DNA of 64,000 nt. Origin: Parapedobacter pyrenivorans_A. Its GTDB lineage: Bacteria > Bacteroidota > Bacteroidia > Sphingobacteriales > Sphingobacteriaceae. The stretch is taken from contig NZ_JBHEUZ010000001.1 in NCBI RefSeq assembly GCF_041925275.1, positions 520,365 to 584,364 of the forward strand, given 5' to 3'. Positions 19,376 through 27,013 of this stretch are shown here, one piece after another (position 1 is the stretch's first letter; each line of letters starts with the position of its first letter). The translations under genes were made by a program, and so were the position numbers. A model generated the notes under the pieces. It searched no databases and had not been told where the DNA came from. It saw only the letters and a list, made by a program, of their open reading frames with translations.

Positions 19376-20317
19376 TCATCTTTTAATTTGCAGGTTTAGT
19401 CCCCACAAATAGGTGCTGTGAGGCGGCACCTTGCTCACCTGTCCACGCTGCTTGGCTACATCCGGTCGATCATAGCAAACCGTACAGGGTTCTATAAAGA
19501 TATTATACAAACCGCCCCACCCACCTTCATTCATCAAGATGCCTAGGTACGGAACCGTCTCTGCCGTAAAATCCAAACGCAACCTGTGCGGCAGGTCCTT
19601 ATAAACCAGTTCACACCAGCCCGATTCAAGTTTATTTTCGAAATAGTATTTTTCAAATGCTTTCACCGTCGCCGGTCGGCTTATGTTAGCCGCATAAGTG
19701 TCGCCCTGTGCATTCTCGAATAGCGGCCAGTTCAAGATCTCGCCGTATGGTCTATTGGCGTTCGTAAACACAGATACTGCCCGCTTACAGTCATTGGGAA
19801 CCACCACTTCGGTTCCAACATCCATGTTGAACATAAAATGCCCGGCCCAAAGAAATTCGAAATCAAATGCACTTCGGTTTTTCAGGGAATAGTCAAACCG
19901 CAACGTCCGCTCGTCAAGAAAGTAGATCCGCTTCGTTAGCTCATAAGGAAATCGTACACCCTCCACTTTCAATTCTACCGCATCAGTCGTCAGTTCAGAT
20001 TCCCAAGGCAAGCTCCAAACCTCTCCGTGGTCCGCCATCTTAGCCCCCTTCCAGGGCTCTTCCTGATATTCGCATACATCAATTGTTGGAAACATGTCAT
20101 CGAAACCACTGCATTCGCCCGCCACGTAATCGCCATCAAACGGTTGGTCCTTGTAGATTTCTCCAGGGCGTTGAACCAAAAATTCAAAGCCCGATTCCTT
20201 TGACTGGAATGATACCATCTTTCCTCCAGGATGAGGCAGAAACTCGGCCCTGATTACGCCGTTCTCAAGTACGATGCTATCCTTGTCTTTGTACGTTGAT
20301 TGTGAAATCATTGACAT
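19376..20317 (-). CDS. Aldose 1-epimerase-like (galactose mutarotase fold) protein
   Basis: A 313-residue soluble protein with the beta-sandwich pattern of the galactose-mutarotase superfamily: ENGVIRAEFLPHPGGKMVSF at the start, a His-containing FLWAGHFMFNMD segment and the C-terminal IFIEPCTVCYDRP motif. Members interconvert anomers of free sugars or recognise modified sugars. It is encoded between the two SDRs with 20-30 bp gaps. Mutarotation would supply the anomer used by the sugar dehydrogenase. The catalytic pair is not certain, so it could also be a DUF4432-like non-catalytic relative. Confidence 0.75.
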   Translation of the reverse strand: MSMISQSTYKDKDSIVLENGVIRAEFLPHPGGKMVSFQSKESGFEFLVQRPGEIYKDQPFDGDYVAGECSGFDDMFPTIDVCEYQEEPWKGAKMADHGEVWSLPWESELTTDAVELKVEGVRFPYELTKRIYFLDERTLRFDYSLKNRSAFDFEFLWAGHFMFNMDVGTEVVVPNDCKRAVSVFTNANRPYGEILNWPLFENAQGDTYAANISRPATVKAFEKYYFENKLESGWCELVYKDLPHRLRLDFTAETVPYLGILMNEGGWGGLYNIFIEPCTVCYDRPDVAKQRGQVSKVPPHSTYLWGLNLQIKR

Positions 20318-20337
20318 ATGCGAATTAATTGGGTATA

Positions 20338-21099
20338 CTAATATGTCGCTCTCCCTCCCGACACGTCAAACGTAAAACCTGTCGTGAAGCTAGCTTCCTT
20401 CGATACGATCCAAGCGCTTATCGCAGCTACTTCCTCCACCGTTCCCAACCGCTTCATCGGAATTTTACCGATCATATAATCCAGTTGCCGCGCGTCTGTA
20501 TCATCGTTCATAGGTGTTTTTATTACTGCAGGAGCTAACCCATTGATCGTTATTCCTTTTTCAGCATACTCCTTTCCCAATGCTTTGACCATTCCGATGA
20601 TGCCGGCCTTCATCGCTGAATAACCAATCATATACGGGTTTCCTTCTTTGCCCGCCATCGAAGCGAGCAAGAGGATTCGGCCATACTTACCCGCTTCCAT
20701 GACTGGTATCGTATGTTTTGCCAATAAAAATGCACTTCGAAGATTAACTTGGTAAAGTCTATCAAAATCCGGCGTCGGGTAAACCGATGTCGAAATACTT
20801 GTCGGACCCACAATCGCTGCTGAGTGTACCAAAATATCAATCTTGCCGTACCTATCCGCTACGGCATCTATCACATCCACTACGCTGGGCTCATCCGAAA
20901 CATCAAGCTGCTGGCCTTCAACCAACAAACCCCTATGGCTAAACTCGCTGACGGTGTTTGCTAACTGTTCCTTATTGATATCCAGCAGCACCACTTGGCA
21001 TCCCTCTTCCGCCAACCGAAGCGCAATCCCTTTCCCTAATCCATTAGCCGCTCCCGTAACGATGGCTACCTGTTTGTCAAACCGCTTATTCATATTCAT
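20338..21099 (-). CDS. Short-chain dehydrogenase/reductase (SDR), first gene of the sugar operon
   Basis: A 253-residue classical SDR with TGAANGLGKGIA, the catalytic YSAMKAG (YxxxK) and a C-terminal DVSGG segment. It would be NAD(P)-linked and act on a secondary alcohol of a sugar or sugar acid, for example the 4-OH of a 2-keto-3-deoxy acid, to give the diketo acid cleaved by the FAH protein (inference from the locus). It is the first gene after a regulatory region containing paired operator-like repeats, so it defines the promoter-proximal end of the operon. Confidence 0.88.
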   Translation of the reverse strand: MNMNKRFDKQVAIVTGAANGLGKGIALRLAEEGCQVVLLDINKEQLANTVSEFSHRGLLVEGQQLDVSDEPSVVDVIDAVADRYGKIDILVHSAAIVGPTSISTSVYPTPDFDRLYQVNLRSAFLLAKHTIPVMEAGKYGRILLLASMAGKEGNPYMIGYSAMKAGIIGMVKALGKEYAEKGITINGLAPAVIKTPMNDDTDARQLDYMIGKIPMKRLGTVEEVAAISAWIVSKEASFTTGFTFDVSGGRATY

Positions 21100-21109
21100 C
21101 TATTTCTAA

Positions 21110-21148
21110 TCAATAAGACTTGTTTTTTTCCAAGTCGATCGTTATCAT
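21110..21148 (-). other. Possible 12-codon leader peptide (uORF) before the SDR gene
   Basis: An ATG at 21148 preceded by AAAAGGAG opens a 12-codon frame, MITIDLEKNKSY, ending 10 bp before the SDR start. A hairpin (GACTTG/CAAGTC, 21117-21136) overlaps it. A strong Shine-Dalgarno is unusual for this phylum. It may be a translated leader or only the SDR ribosome-entry region. Confidence 0.3.
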
Positions 21149-21163
21149 TTGTCTCCTTTTGAT

Positions 21164-21237
21164 ATTGCTAAATTAGCGCATCCCGCTGCGCAAAAGAAGT
21201 ACTTCATTTGCATCCTATTGCACGCTATTTACATCGT
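21164..21237 (-). promoter_or_regulatory. AraC-type operator pair and promoter of the SDR-led operon
   Basis: On the minus strand TGTAAA and TGCAAA half-sites lie 21 bp apart (plus-strand tttaca 21228, tttgca 21207), embedded in about 38 bp that closely match the region upstream of the glycosidase. A second conserved box (TAATTTAGCAATA, 21164 side) lies exactly 61 bp away, as in the other copy, and may contain a diverged -7 element. Confidence 0.65.
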
Positions 21238-21315
21238 TCCGGGTACTGCTTTCTACACCAACTACATCTTTGTATCATAAAGAAAGCCAGCTAGTTTTAA
21301 CCATCGGCTCAACTG

Positions 21316-23808
21316 CTATTTCAATCTCAAATCAAATACAGCAGACGGCGAAAAGTTCCCCGTAAAATCCAAGCTACCGTCTGGCGGTACGACCAGTTCA
21401 TGAGTCGTTCCGTTCACGCTCAATTCATACCGGCTGCCCGGGGTAAACCCAATGATGCTCCACCGGCCGCTTTTTACCCCTTCCACCGACCAGCTAACAT
21501 GGCGGTTGTTCCATTGATCAACGGTTAGGTCGATAAAAGCACCGGTTTCAGCTTGAATCACCAGCTTCACGTCATCCTTGTTTTTCGGGTAATAAGCCAA
21601 ATCACCGTTAGATCCGGAAGCGCCAAAAGCATCGGTACTACGCACGTGAAAGTCAGCAGTTTTCAACTGATAGTCACCCACCTGCAATAAGCATTCATAG
21701 ACGGTATCCCGCAGCGTGTAGGAAAACCGCGTTCCGTTTAGTGCCGGCACCATGTTGGGCTCCAAACCCATGCGATTCCACTTCGGCCGCACACCGTATA
21801 CATCGCTATATAGCGCGGCAATGGTTGTACTTATTCCGGATAGGATGTCTGTTCCTAGCCCCTTCTGGGTTGTCCGGCTGTACCGCTGTGAGGAAAGTCC
21901 ATCTTTCCGGTATTGCGACAAGATATTTTTGATGTATTTCACGGCAAGCTCTTTGTCAAATTGAATATATGATCGGATTCCCAAGTATCCCCAAGTAGGG
22001 AAAATGTCGCCGTTTTCATACGTGGGGAATGGCCAGTTATTGTCATGCACTTCTTCACGTTTGAACGAATCGAAGCATAACGGCCAGTGGAAAAGATTTT
22101 CTTGTCGCATACGCCGTTCAATGTTCTCCAGGATGGACGCAACGCGCTCGCTATCGTCGCACAAGCCAAACGCGATGGCAGCAAAATTAACCGGGGTCAC
22201 CAGATTGTCGCCACGTACCGTGCCGTCATCGTCACGCCAATACACGTACTGTTTCTTATCGGGCGACCAAAAACCGCCCGAATCGACCGGCCTGTTAAAT
22301 GCCTCCTTAAGCCGAAAAGCAACACCCCGGTAATAATCTGACTTTTCCGAATCGCCCAACACATCTTCGCATTCCGCCCACTGATTCAGCGCCTCATACA
22401 GTTGCGCATTAACAAATGCGTTCTCAAAACTTGCCCACACGATGTCTATCCAATCGCTGGCCTGTTGTTCAGCAACGTTCCTGTTTACCATCTCAAAAAT
22501 CCCGTTACCGTTACTATCGCGCCGGATCAGCCAATCGAGTGCACGTTCGCATGAACTTTTGTGGGCACGGAGCCAAGTAATGTCGGCGGTTTGCTGGAAC
22601 TGCTCCGCCGTGTTTATTACATAGCCCGTCTGTGAATCAACCGTATATCCCCACATAGCTTCATAATACCCGGTTTTAGCATCATATGTGCCCGGTATCT
22701 CATCGCCTACAGCGTCATGCCATCGCGAAAGCACGCGGCCATCTTCAAGCATGGCCAGGTCACGCTCTTGGTCCAGCGTAGCCGAGAGGTTGTCTGTATA
22801 GTTCGGATCATTCAATGCCAGCCCAATCAATGCAAAAAAAGGTTCATGGAGGCATTTCCAGTTGGTAATCCAACCGTTGGCACCTACAATCCGGTTGTCT
22901 ACCACACCATAACGCGCCGTCGTATTCAGCAATTCGCGCACGGCTGCCGCATCAATCCCCGGCAAACTTCCCCGGTCGTAGGTAGTCAGGTAATCGACAC
23001 AGGCCAATTCATAAGTCACCTGCGTCTTCCCGCGTTTCACTTCAAAAGGAGCAAATACATCGTCCTTCCCCCGCACGAAACGACTAAGCTGATAGCGTTG
23101 GGCCAGTTCCTCATGGGTCACCATATGTGTACATGCAAAAGTCCCTTCCTCGCTTTGCGAGTAGGTAGCCGCCATGTGATTGCCATCGCCATCGTGTACC
23201 GTAAGCTTCAGTCCATGTGCCTGGTCTTCATTCCAAAACGTCACGCCGCCCGTATGTACGCCGTACGTATCGCGCGGCGAAGACAGGTACTTGCTCCACA
23301 CCATCCCGCCGTTGTCCAAGATACCGCCTTTCCAAGTCTTCATGTCTGCAAAGTGCCAAACCGGCATCGCCATGTTTTCCAAAACGGCATCACGGGCATA
23401 GGTCCGACTGATGGTCCAGTAGACCTTATCTCCATCTACTTTGAATCGCCACGATTCTGAAATATCGCCAAGGGCAATACCTTCTAAGCAGATTTCATTG
23501 CCCTGTGCTGTCACCTCGATCGGTTGGCCACCCGTCTGTGACGAAAACTGCCGATCTGCCAGATGTACAGCGGTAAATGCGCCTAATGATGCCATCACGT
23601 TTTTGCCATTGACTTGCAGTTCGCTCACCTTGCAGCCTTGCGAATAATCAATTTGCAAAGCGAGGCGAGTATCTTCGGTGACTACATGTATCATTCGTTC
23701 TTCCGGATGGTGGTTTATCTGTGCAGTTGCCGGACATGCCGTTATAAAAGCCAATGCTGCAATTGAAATTAGCGTATGACGTAACTTCACGCTTCTTCTT
23801 CTTTTCAT
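21316..23808 (-). CDS. Secreted six-hairpin glycoside hydrolase (alpha-L-rhamnosidase/GH63-like architecture)
   Basis: The start at 23808 is chosen because it gives a signal peptide (LISIAALAFITACPATAQ) and a start upstream at 23865 does not. The product is 830 residues. An N-terminal beta-sandwich covers about 30-270. An (alpha/alpha)6 barrel with acidic patches follows (about 290-700; WLIRRDSNGNGIFEM, YWRDDDGT, NNWPFPTYENGDIFPTWGY). A C-terminal beta domain ends the protein. The architecture matches six-hairpin glycosidases such as rhamnosidase-, trehalase- or GH63-like enzymes, but I cannot assign a family. It is transcribed divergently from an AraC regulator and shares its operator with the SDR operon. 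Confidence 0.72.
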   Translation of the reverse strand: MKRRRSVKLRHTLISIAALAFITACPATAQINHHPEERMIHVVTEDTRLALQIDYSQGCKVSELQVNGKNVMASLGAFTAVHLADRQFSSQTGGQPIEVTAQGNEICLEGIALGDISESWRFKVDGDKVYWTISRTYARDAVLENMAMPVWHFADMKTWKGGILDNGGMVWSKYLSSPRDTYGVHTGGVTFWNEDQAHGLKLTVHDGDGNHMAATYSQSEEGTFACTHMVTHEELAQRYQLSRFVRGKDDVFAPFEVKRGKTQVTYELACVDYLTTYDRGSLPGIDAAAVRELLNTTARYGVVDNRIVGANGWITNWKCLHEPFFALIGLALNDPNYTDNLSATLDQERDLAMLEDGRVLSRWHDAVGDEIPGTYDAKTGYYEAMWGYTVDSQTGYVINTAEQFQQTADITWLRAHKSSCERALDWLIRRDSNGNGIFEMVNRNVAEQQASDWIDIVWASFENAFVNAQLYEALNQWAECEDVLGDSEKSDYYRGVAFRLKEAFNRPVDSGGFWSPDKKQYVYWRDDDGTVRGDNLVTPVNFAAIAFGLCDDSERVASILENIERRMRQENLFHWPLCFDSFKREEVHDNNWPFPTYENGDIFPTWGYLGIRSYIQFDKELAVKYIKNILSQYRKDGLSSQRYSRTTQKGLGTDILSGISTTIAALYSDVYGVRPKWNRMGLEPNMVPALNGTRFSYTLRDTVYECLLQVGDYQLKTADFHVRSTDAFGASGSNGDLAYYPKNKDDVKLVIQAETGAFIDLTVDQWNNRHVSWSVEGVKSGRWSIIGFTPGSRYELSVNGTTHELVVPPDGSLDFTGNFSPSAVFDLRLK

Positions 23809-23939
23809 ATCAATACATTTGTTTTTAGACTTATTGCTCGCTCGCACCCCCAACCTCACATACATAATTGTTTGAATTTCAAATACCTACAACAAATCAT
23901 CCTACGAGTTGAAAATTTGGTAAGCCTACGCTCTTTGTT

Positions 23940-24013
23940 ATTGCTAAAATAGATGCCAATGTGAGGATAGCCATGCACTTGTTTTGCAATGTATGGTACA
24001 CTATTTACATGAT
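23940..24013 (-). promoter_or_regulatory. AraC-type operator pair and promoter of the glycosidase gene
   Basis: Minus-strand TGTAAA and TGCAAA half-sites 21 bp apart (plus-strand tttaca 24004, tttgca 23983), followed 61 bp on by the box TATTTTAGCAATA. Sequence, order and spacing all match the region at 21164-21237. It lies in the divergent gap between the glycosidase and the AraC gene. Confidence 0.65.
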
Positions 24014-24080
24014 GCGTCAGAAAATTTGGACTTACCATTCTTTTTTGCTAATTATGTACTACCAATTAATACCATACGAC

Positions 24081-24986
24081 ATGCTATACCATCCCAAAAA
24101 GAGTGTATTTCAGCATCAAAGTGGTGCAGCAGACATGAGTTTCGTGGTAAGAGAATACCTACAACCGTACTTCGATTCACCATTTCATTTCCACGATACG
24201 TACGAACTAATCATGATACCCAACAGTTACGGCAAGCTCTACGTAGACAATCGAATCGTTAACTTTTCGGCCGGCGAGGTTTACTTATTCGGCCCGGGCT
24301 TACCCCACTGTTTTCTAAATGACCGCTCGTTTAAAGATACCGGCGAAACCGCACATGCCATCGTCATATTCTTCAAAAAGGACTTCCTGGGCAACGATTT
24401 CTTCGGGAAAGCCGAGCTCATAGGAATCCGAGATCTACTTATCTCCTGTAAACAGGGCCTTAAATTGCCCACGTATGACCACACCCTGGCAGATCAATTT
24501 CACCAAATCGCACAAAGCAAGAGCATGGATGCACTGCTCCTATTGCTTCAAATCCTTCATCGGCTTACCAGCTATAAAGAACAATTGCTGACGATAGGCA
24601 GTATGACTCCCCGTGTCAAGAGCAATCAGGAAGACGCCAATCGTTTGGAAAAGGTGATTCGTTATATTGTAGACCACTATAAAGATGAGCCCGACAGTAA
24701 GGTTGCAGCCTCCATCGCCTGCATGAACGAGGCTGCGTTCTGCAGGTACTTCAAACGCCGCACCGAAAAAACGTTCTCGCAATTTGTAAACTATGTGCGC
24801 GTTACGCACGCTACCGAACTACTTATCAAGGAAAACTGGAACATCGCCAGTATCTGCTTCGAATGCGGATATAAAAATGTCTCCTATTTCAACAGGCAAT
24901 TCAAACATATCATGGGTATTACGCCATTGGAGTACCGCTCCGAACAGCTGAAATCATCTGGCAATGTAATTAAAATCATCGCTTAA
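24081..24986 (+). CDS. AraC-family transcriptional regulator with cupin sensor domain
   Basis: Start at 24081 (MLYHPKK) fits the family N terminus best; an ATG at 24054 is possible. The product is 301 residues. A cupin-like sensor (about 20-110; SPFHFHDTYELIMIP, FGPGLPHCF) would bind a sugar. A C-terminal double helix-turn-helix (about 195-290) carries IACMNEAAFCRYFKRRTEKTFSQ and the AraC signature ASICFECGYKNVSYFNRQFK. It is divergent from the glycosidase, and the paired operator-like repeats both here and before the SDR operon make it the likely activator of both (inference). Confidence 0.9.
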   Translation: MLYHPKKSVFQHQSGAADMSFVVREYLQPYFDSPFHFHDTYELIMIPNSYGKLYVDNRIVNFSAGEVYLFGPGLPHCFLNDRSFKDTGETAHAIVIFFKKDFLGNDFFGKAELIGIRDLLISCKQGLKLPTYDHTLADQFHQIAQSKSMDALLLLLQILHRLTSYKEQLLTIGSMTPRVKSNQEDANRLEKVIRYIVDHYKDEPDSKVAASIACMNEAAFCRYFKRRTEKTFSQFVNYVRVTHATELLIKENWNIASICFECGYKNVSYFNRQFKHIMGITPLEYRSEQLKSSGNVIKIIA

Positions 24987-25077
24987 TACGGCCCCGCAGT
25001 ATCGACTTGCCATTAAGCGAGGCACCGATGGCGCTCCCCAGATCAAGATCCTCAAGCCAGATACACCCCCTCCAAAT

Positions 25078-25115
25078 AACAAGCCACGGAGTAGCAGGGT
25101 ACCCCGTGGCTTGTT
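25078..25115. terminator. Bidirectional hairpin between AraC gene and the cassette
   Basis: Perfect 12-bp arms AACAAGCCACGG / CCGTGGCTTGTT with a 14-base loop, placed between the convergent AraC and small membrane-protein genes. The U tract is poor, but position and strength suggest a bidirectional terminator. Confidence 0.6.
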
Positions 25116-25134
25116 CGCTACCACCTCGAGAACG

Positions 25135-25314
25135 CTATCGTTTTCGTCCCCACATTTTCTGCAGCGCCCAGCTCGCCGCAAAACTTACCGCCGCACCGAT
25201 GGCGGCCAGCACGGCTGTTTTCAGCACGTCGTGCATGCCAATAGAGCCCAGCACGCTCAGCAGTGTACCGCCGCCCGTACCGATGCTTAGTTGCAGGTTA
25301 CTCGCCTTCATCAT
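25135..25314 (-). CDS. Small hydrophobic protein, unknown (holin-like size)
   Basis: A protein of about 59 residues starting at one of two adjacent ATGs (25314/25311). It has a glycine-rich N terminus (SIGTGGGTLLSVLGSIG), one strong membrane span (VLAAIGAAVSFAASWAL) and a basic tail (KMWGRKR). Its start overlaps the end of the upstream 65-residue gene by about 17 bp, indicating coupling. With the DUF5675 and FN3-like genes it forms a compact cassette of phage-like character. No function is assigned; a holin-like role is only a size and topology guess. Confidence 0.55.
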   Translation of the reverse strand: MMKASNLQLSIGTGGGTLLSVLGSIGMHDVLKTAVLAAIGAAVSFAASWALQKMWGRKR

Positions 25315-25495
25315 CCTCACCTCCCCTCTCCTTTGCCGCACCCTCCACTGCTTCCAGCACGCCGAGCGCCAGCGCTACGTATTTGGCTACAATCACCAAC
25401 TTGGGCGGCAGCTTCACCGGTGAGGCGATCACCAATTGGCTGGCCACCGCCAGCGTTTCCTTGACCCGGTCGTAAATTGATTGTTTTGTTTTCAT
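25298..25495 (-). CDS. Small protein of the accessory cassette, unknown
   Basis: A 65-residue protein with a hydrophobic centre (LVIVAKYVALALGVLEAV) and an acidic C terminus (ERGGEDDEGE). It overlaps the following small membrane-protein gene, so the two are probably translated together. There is no recognised domain. It lies downstream of the DUF5675 gene, separated by a 54-bp duplicated sequence. I infer it belongs to the same mobile or phage-derived cassette. Confidence 0.5.
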   Translation of the reverse strand: MKTKQSIYDRVKETLAVASQLVIASPVKLPPKLVIVAKYVALALGVLEAVEGAAKERGGEDDEGE

Positions 25496-25548
25496 TGCTA
25501 TTTGCTTTTCCTATATCTCCCATTTCGTATTTTTCACTGTCGCACAAG

Positions 25549-25700
25549 CGGCCTAGCGTACGCAGTATGCAGACGCCGTGCGGCAACCGGAAACCTCCAA
25601 CCCTCCCAATCCATACACCCCCCACGTTTGCGTGTTGCCGCAAAGACGGCCTAGCGTACGCAGTATGCAGACGCCGTGCGGCAACCGGAAACCTCCAACC
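25549..25700. repeat. 54-bp exact direct repeat
   Basis: An identical 54-bp sequence occurs at 25549-25602 and 25647-25700, offset 98 bp. It starts CGGCCTAGCGTACGCAGTAT and ends CAACCGGAAACCTCCAACC. The second copy supplies the last codons and stop of the DUF5675 gene, so the gene tail has been duplicated into the intergenic space. The end resembles the 3' border of the dispersed repeats at 51, 55.8 and 63.3 kb. Confidence 0.85.
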
Positions 25701-26130
25701 AAACTTCTTCACCTTCTTCCAATACCCCCATCACCTCACGCTCCAGTCTTTCCAGCGCGATGCGGCTATATATCCCTTTCCCTTCGCCGGTGATTTTCGT
25801 AACCGGAGCAATGCAGCCCCACAGCTCGGTAGCCGCATCATTCGCCGGGTGGATGAGGATCCCATGGCGGCGCGGCACACCTTTCACCGCCAGGCAGTCG
25901 CCGAATTTGCGCGAGCAGTACAATTCCAGGCGGTAGCGCCCTTCCGGAATACAGCTCACGTTGCGGCGATTATCGCGCCACGGCAGTTCGATTGTATGGC
26001 AGATTACACGCCCACCGATGCTGATTGACCCGTTTGTCCCACCATCCAGGTATGTACGATGCAGGCAAAGCGCCAGCATGCCGGGCCCGCCGCTACGGCG
26101 GGCACCGGTCAGTTGAACCGTTGTATTCAT
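25651..26130 (-). CDS. DUF5675 family protein
   Basis: Start at 26130 (MNTTVQLTG); the 55 codons upstream lie over the FN3-like gene. About 159 residues. Family motifs: LHRTYLDGGTNGSISIGG, CHTIELPWRDNRRNVSCIPE, GRYRLELYCSRKFGDCLAVKGV, HPANDAATELWGCIAP. DUF5675 proteins are small and found beside phage tail or lysis-like genes, and the fold recalls L,D-transpeptidase-like or YkuD-type sheets; no activity is established here. The last eight or so residues lie inside the 54-bp repeat. Confidence 0.82.
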   Translation of the reverse strand: MNTTVQLTGARRSGGPGMLALCLHRTYLDGGTNGSISIGGRVICHTIELPWRDNRRNVSCIPEGRYRLELYCSRKFGDCLAVKGVPRRHGILIHPANDAATELWGCIAPVTKITGEGKGIYSRIALERLEREVMGVLEEGEEVWLEVSGCRTASAYCVR

Positions 26131-26147
26131 GGCTATGCTGGCTTCCT

Positions 26148-26780
26148 TTACCGTGCGAACTGCGCGAAGGTAGCGCTCCAGTCGCTCTCGCCCTTTCCGT
26201 TGCGGGCGCGCACCCGTGCATAATACCGGGTTCCCGGCACCACGGGCGCAAGCAGGTTTTTCAGGGAGTTGGTGGTGCGGGCAATCTCGCCCCATTCGGG
26301 CTGGCCATCGGTACCTACGGTCGATGCTACCTGGTACTCGTACTCCCAGGCATTGGCTATCGCCTCGAAGCGGAAGTTCAATTCGCCACTGATCTCCCCG
26401 TCTTCCAGCGTACCGATCAACGGCGCATGGGGTTTGCGCAGCGCCTGCGGCTGGTCGGTCAGCACGAAGCCCGAGCCGGCCAATAGGTGTGCATCGCCGT
26501 CGGCCGTGAAGTTGATGTAGAAGGCTAATTGCTTCATGGCCCGCAGCAAGGCCTTTCGCGCCTTGTTCTTGGCCGTCACTTCCACGAGGCTGCCCCGGTT
26601 GCGGGCAATCTCGTGCTTCTGCCGGAAGTCCGACACCAAAGCCGTGTAGGTGGCCAGATCGGGCTGCGGCGCCGCAAAAGCAGCATTGTCTGTCATGAAT
26701 TCCACCGTACGACCGGCCAATGCCGCCAGCGCGTCGTCAGACCAACGGTGGTAATCGGTATAAATACGTTCTTGTCTCAT
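26148..26780 (-). CDS. Fibronectin type III-like domain protein
   Basis: A 210-residue protein without a signal peptide. The N-terminal half is helical (MRQERIYTDYHRWSDDAL and on to about residue 110). The C-terminal half (about 118-205) is an FN3-like sandwich with NAWEYEYQVAS and VPGTRYYARVRARNGKGESDWS. Proteins of this layout accompany DUF5675 genes in Bacteroidota and may be structural proteins of a phage-like or secretion cassette. It is first in the minus-strand cassette, 17 bp before the DUF5675 start, and preceded by a CAA-rich leader. Confidence 0.72.
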   Translation of the reverse strand: MRQERIYTDYHRWSDDALAALAGRTVEFMTDNAAFAAPQPDLATYTALVSDFRQKHEIARNRGSLVEVTAKNKARKALLRAMKQLAFYINFTADGDAHLLAGSGFVLTDQPQALRKPHAPLIGTLEDGEISGELNFRFEAIANAWEYEYQVASTVGTDGQPEWGEIARTTNSLKNLLAPVVPGTRYYARVRARNGKGESDWSATFAQFAR

Positions 26781-26932
26781 TTTTTTGTTCTTTGTTGTTT
26801 TGTTGTTTTTGTTCGTTCACCAATTCACGCTGTAAAAAGGTCCCGCCCTTACCGGATTTGTACTTCTCTCCATAGCCAATTCGTTGTTTTGCTTCACCAA
26901 ATTGGGGAGATTGAGGGGGGCAGGAAAATTTC

Positions 26933-27003
26933 CGAACAACGGCGAACAACAACGAACAACAATGGCCGTATTTGGCCATTTCTTGCGAACAACGGCGAAC
27001 AAC
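26933..27003. repeat. 18-bp direct repeats flanking a palindrome
   Basis: CGAACAACGGCGAACAAC occurs at 26933-26950 and 26986-27003. Between them is an inverted repeat AATGGCC/GGCCATT (26961-26980). The block lies upstream of the FN3-like gene and directly borders the 21-bp array. Confidence 0.7.
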
Positions 27004-27013
27004 CTACCACCGT

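Noticed and set aside
25477..26028. Plus-strand frame of about 180 codons opposite the DUF5675 gene
   Set aside because: Antisense to a recognised family; composition is that of a shadow frame.
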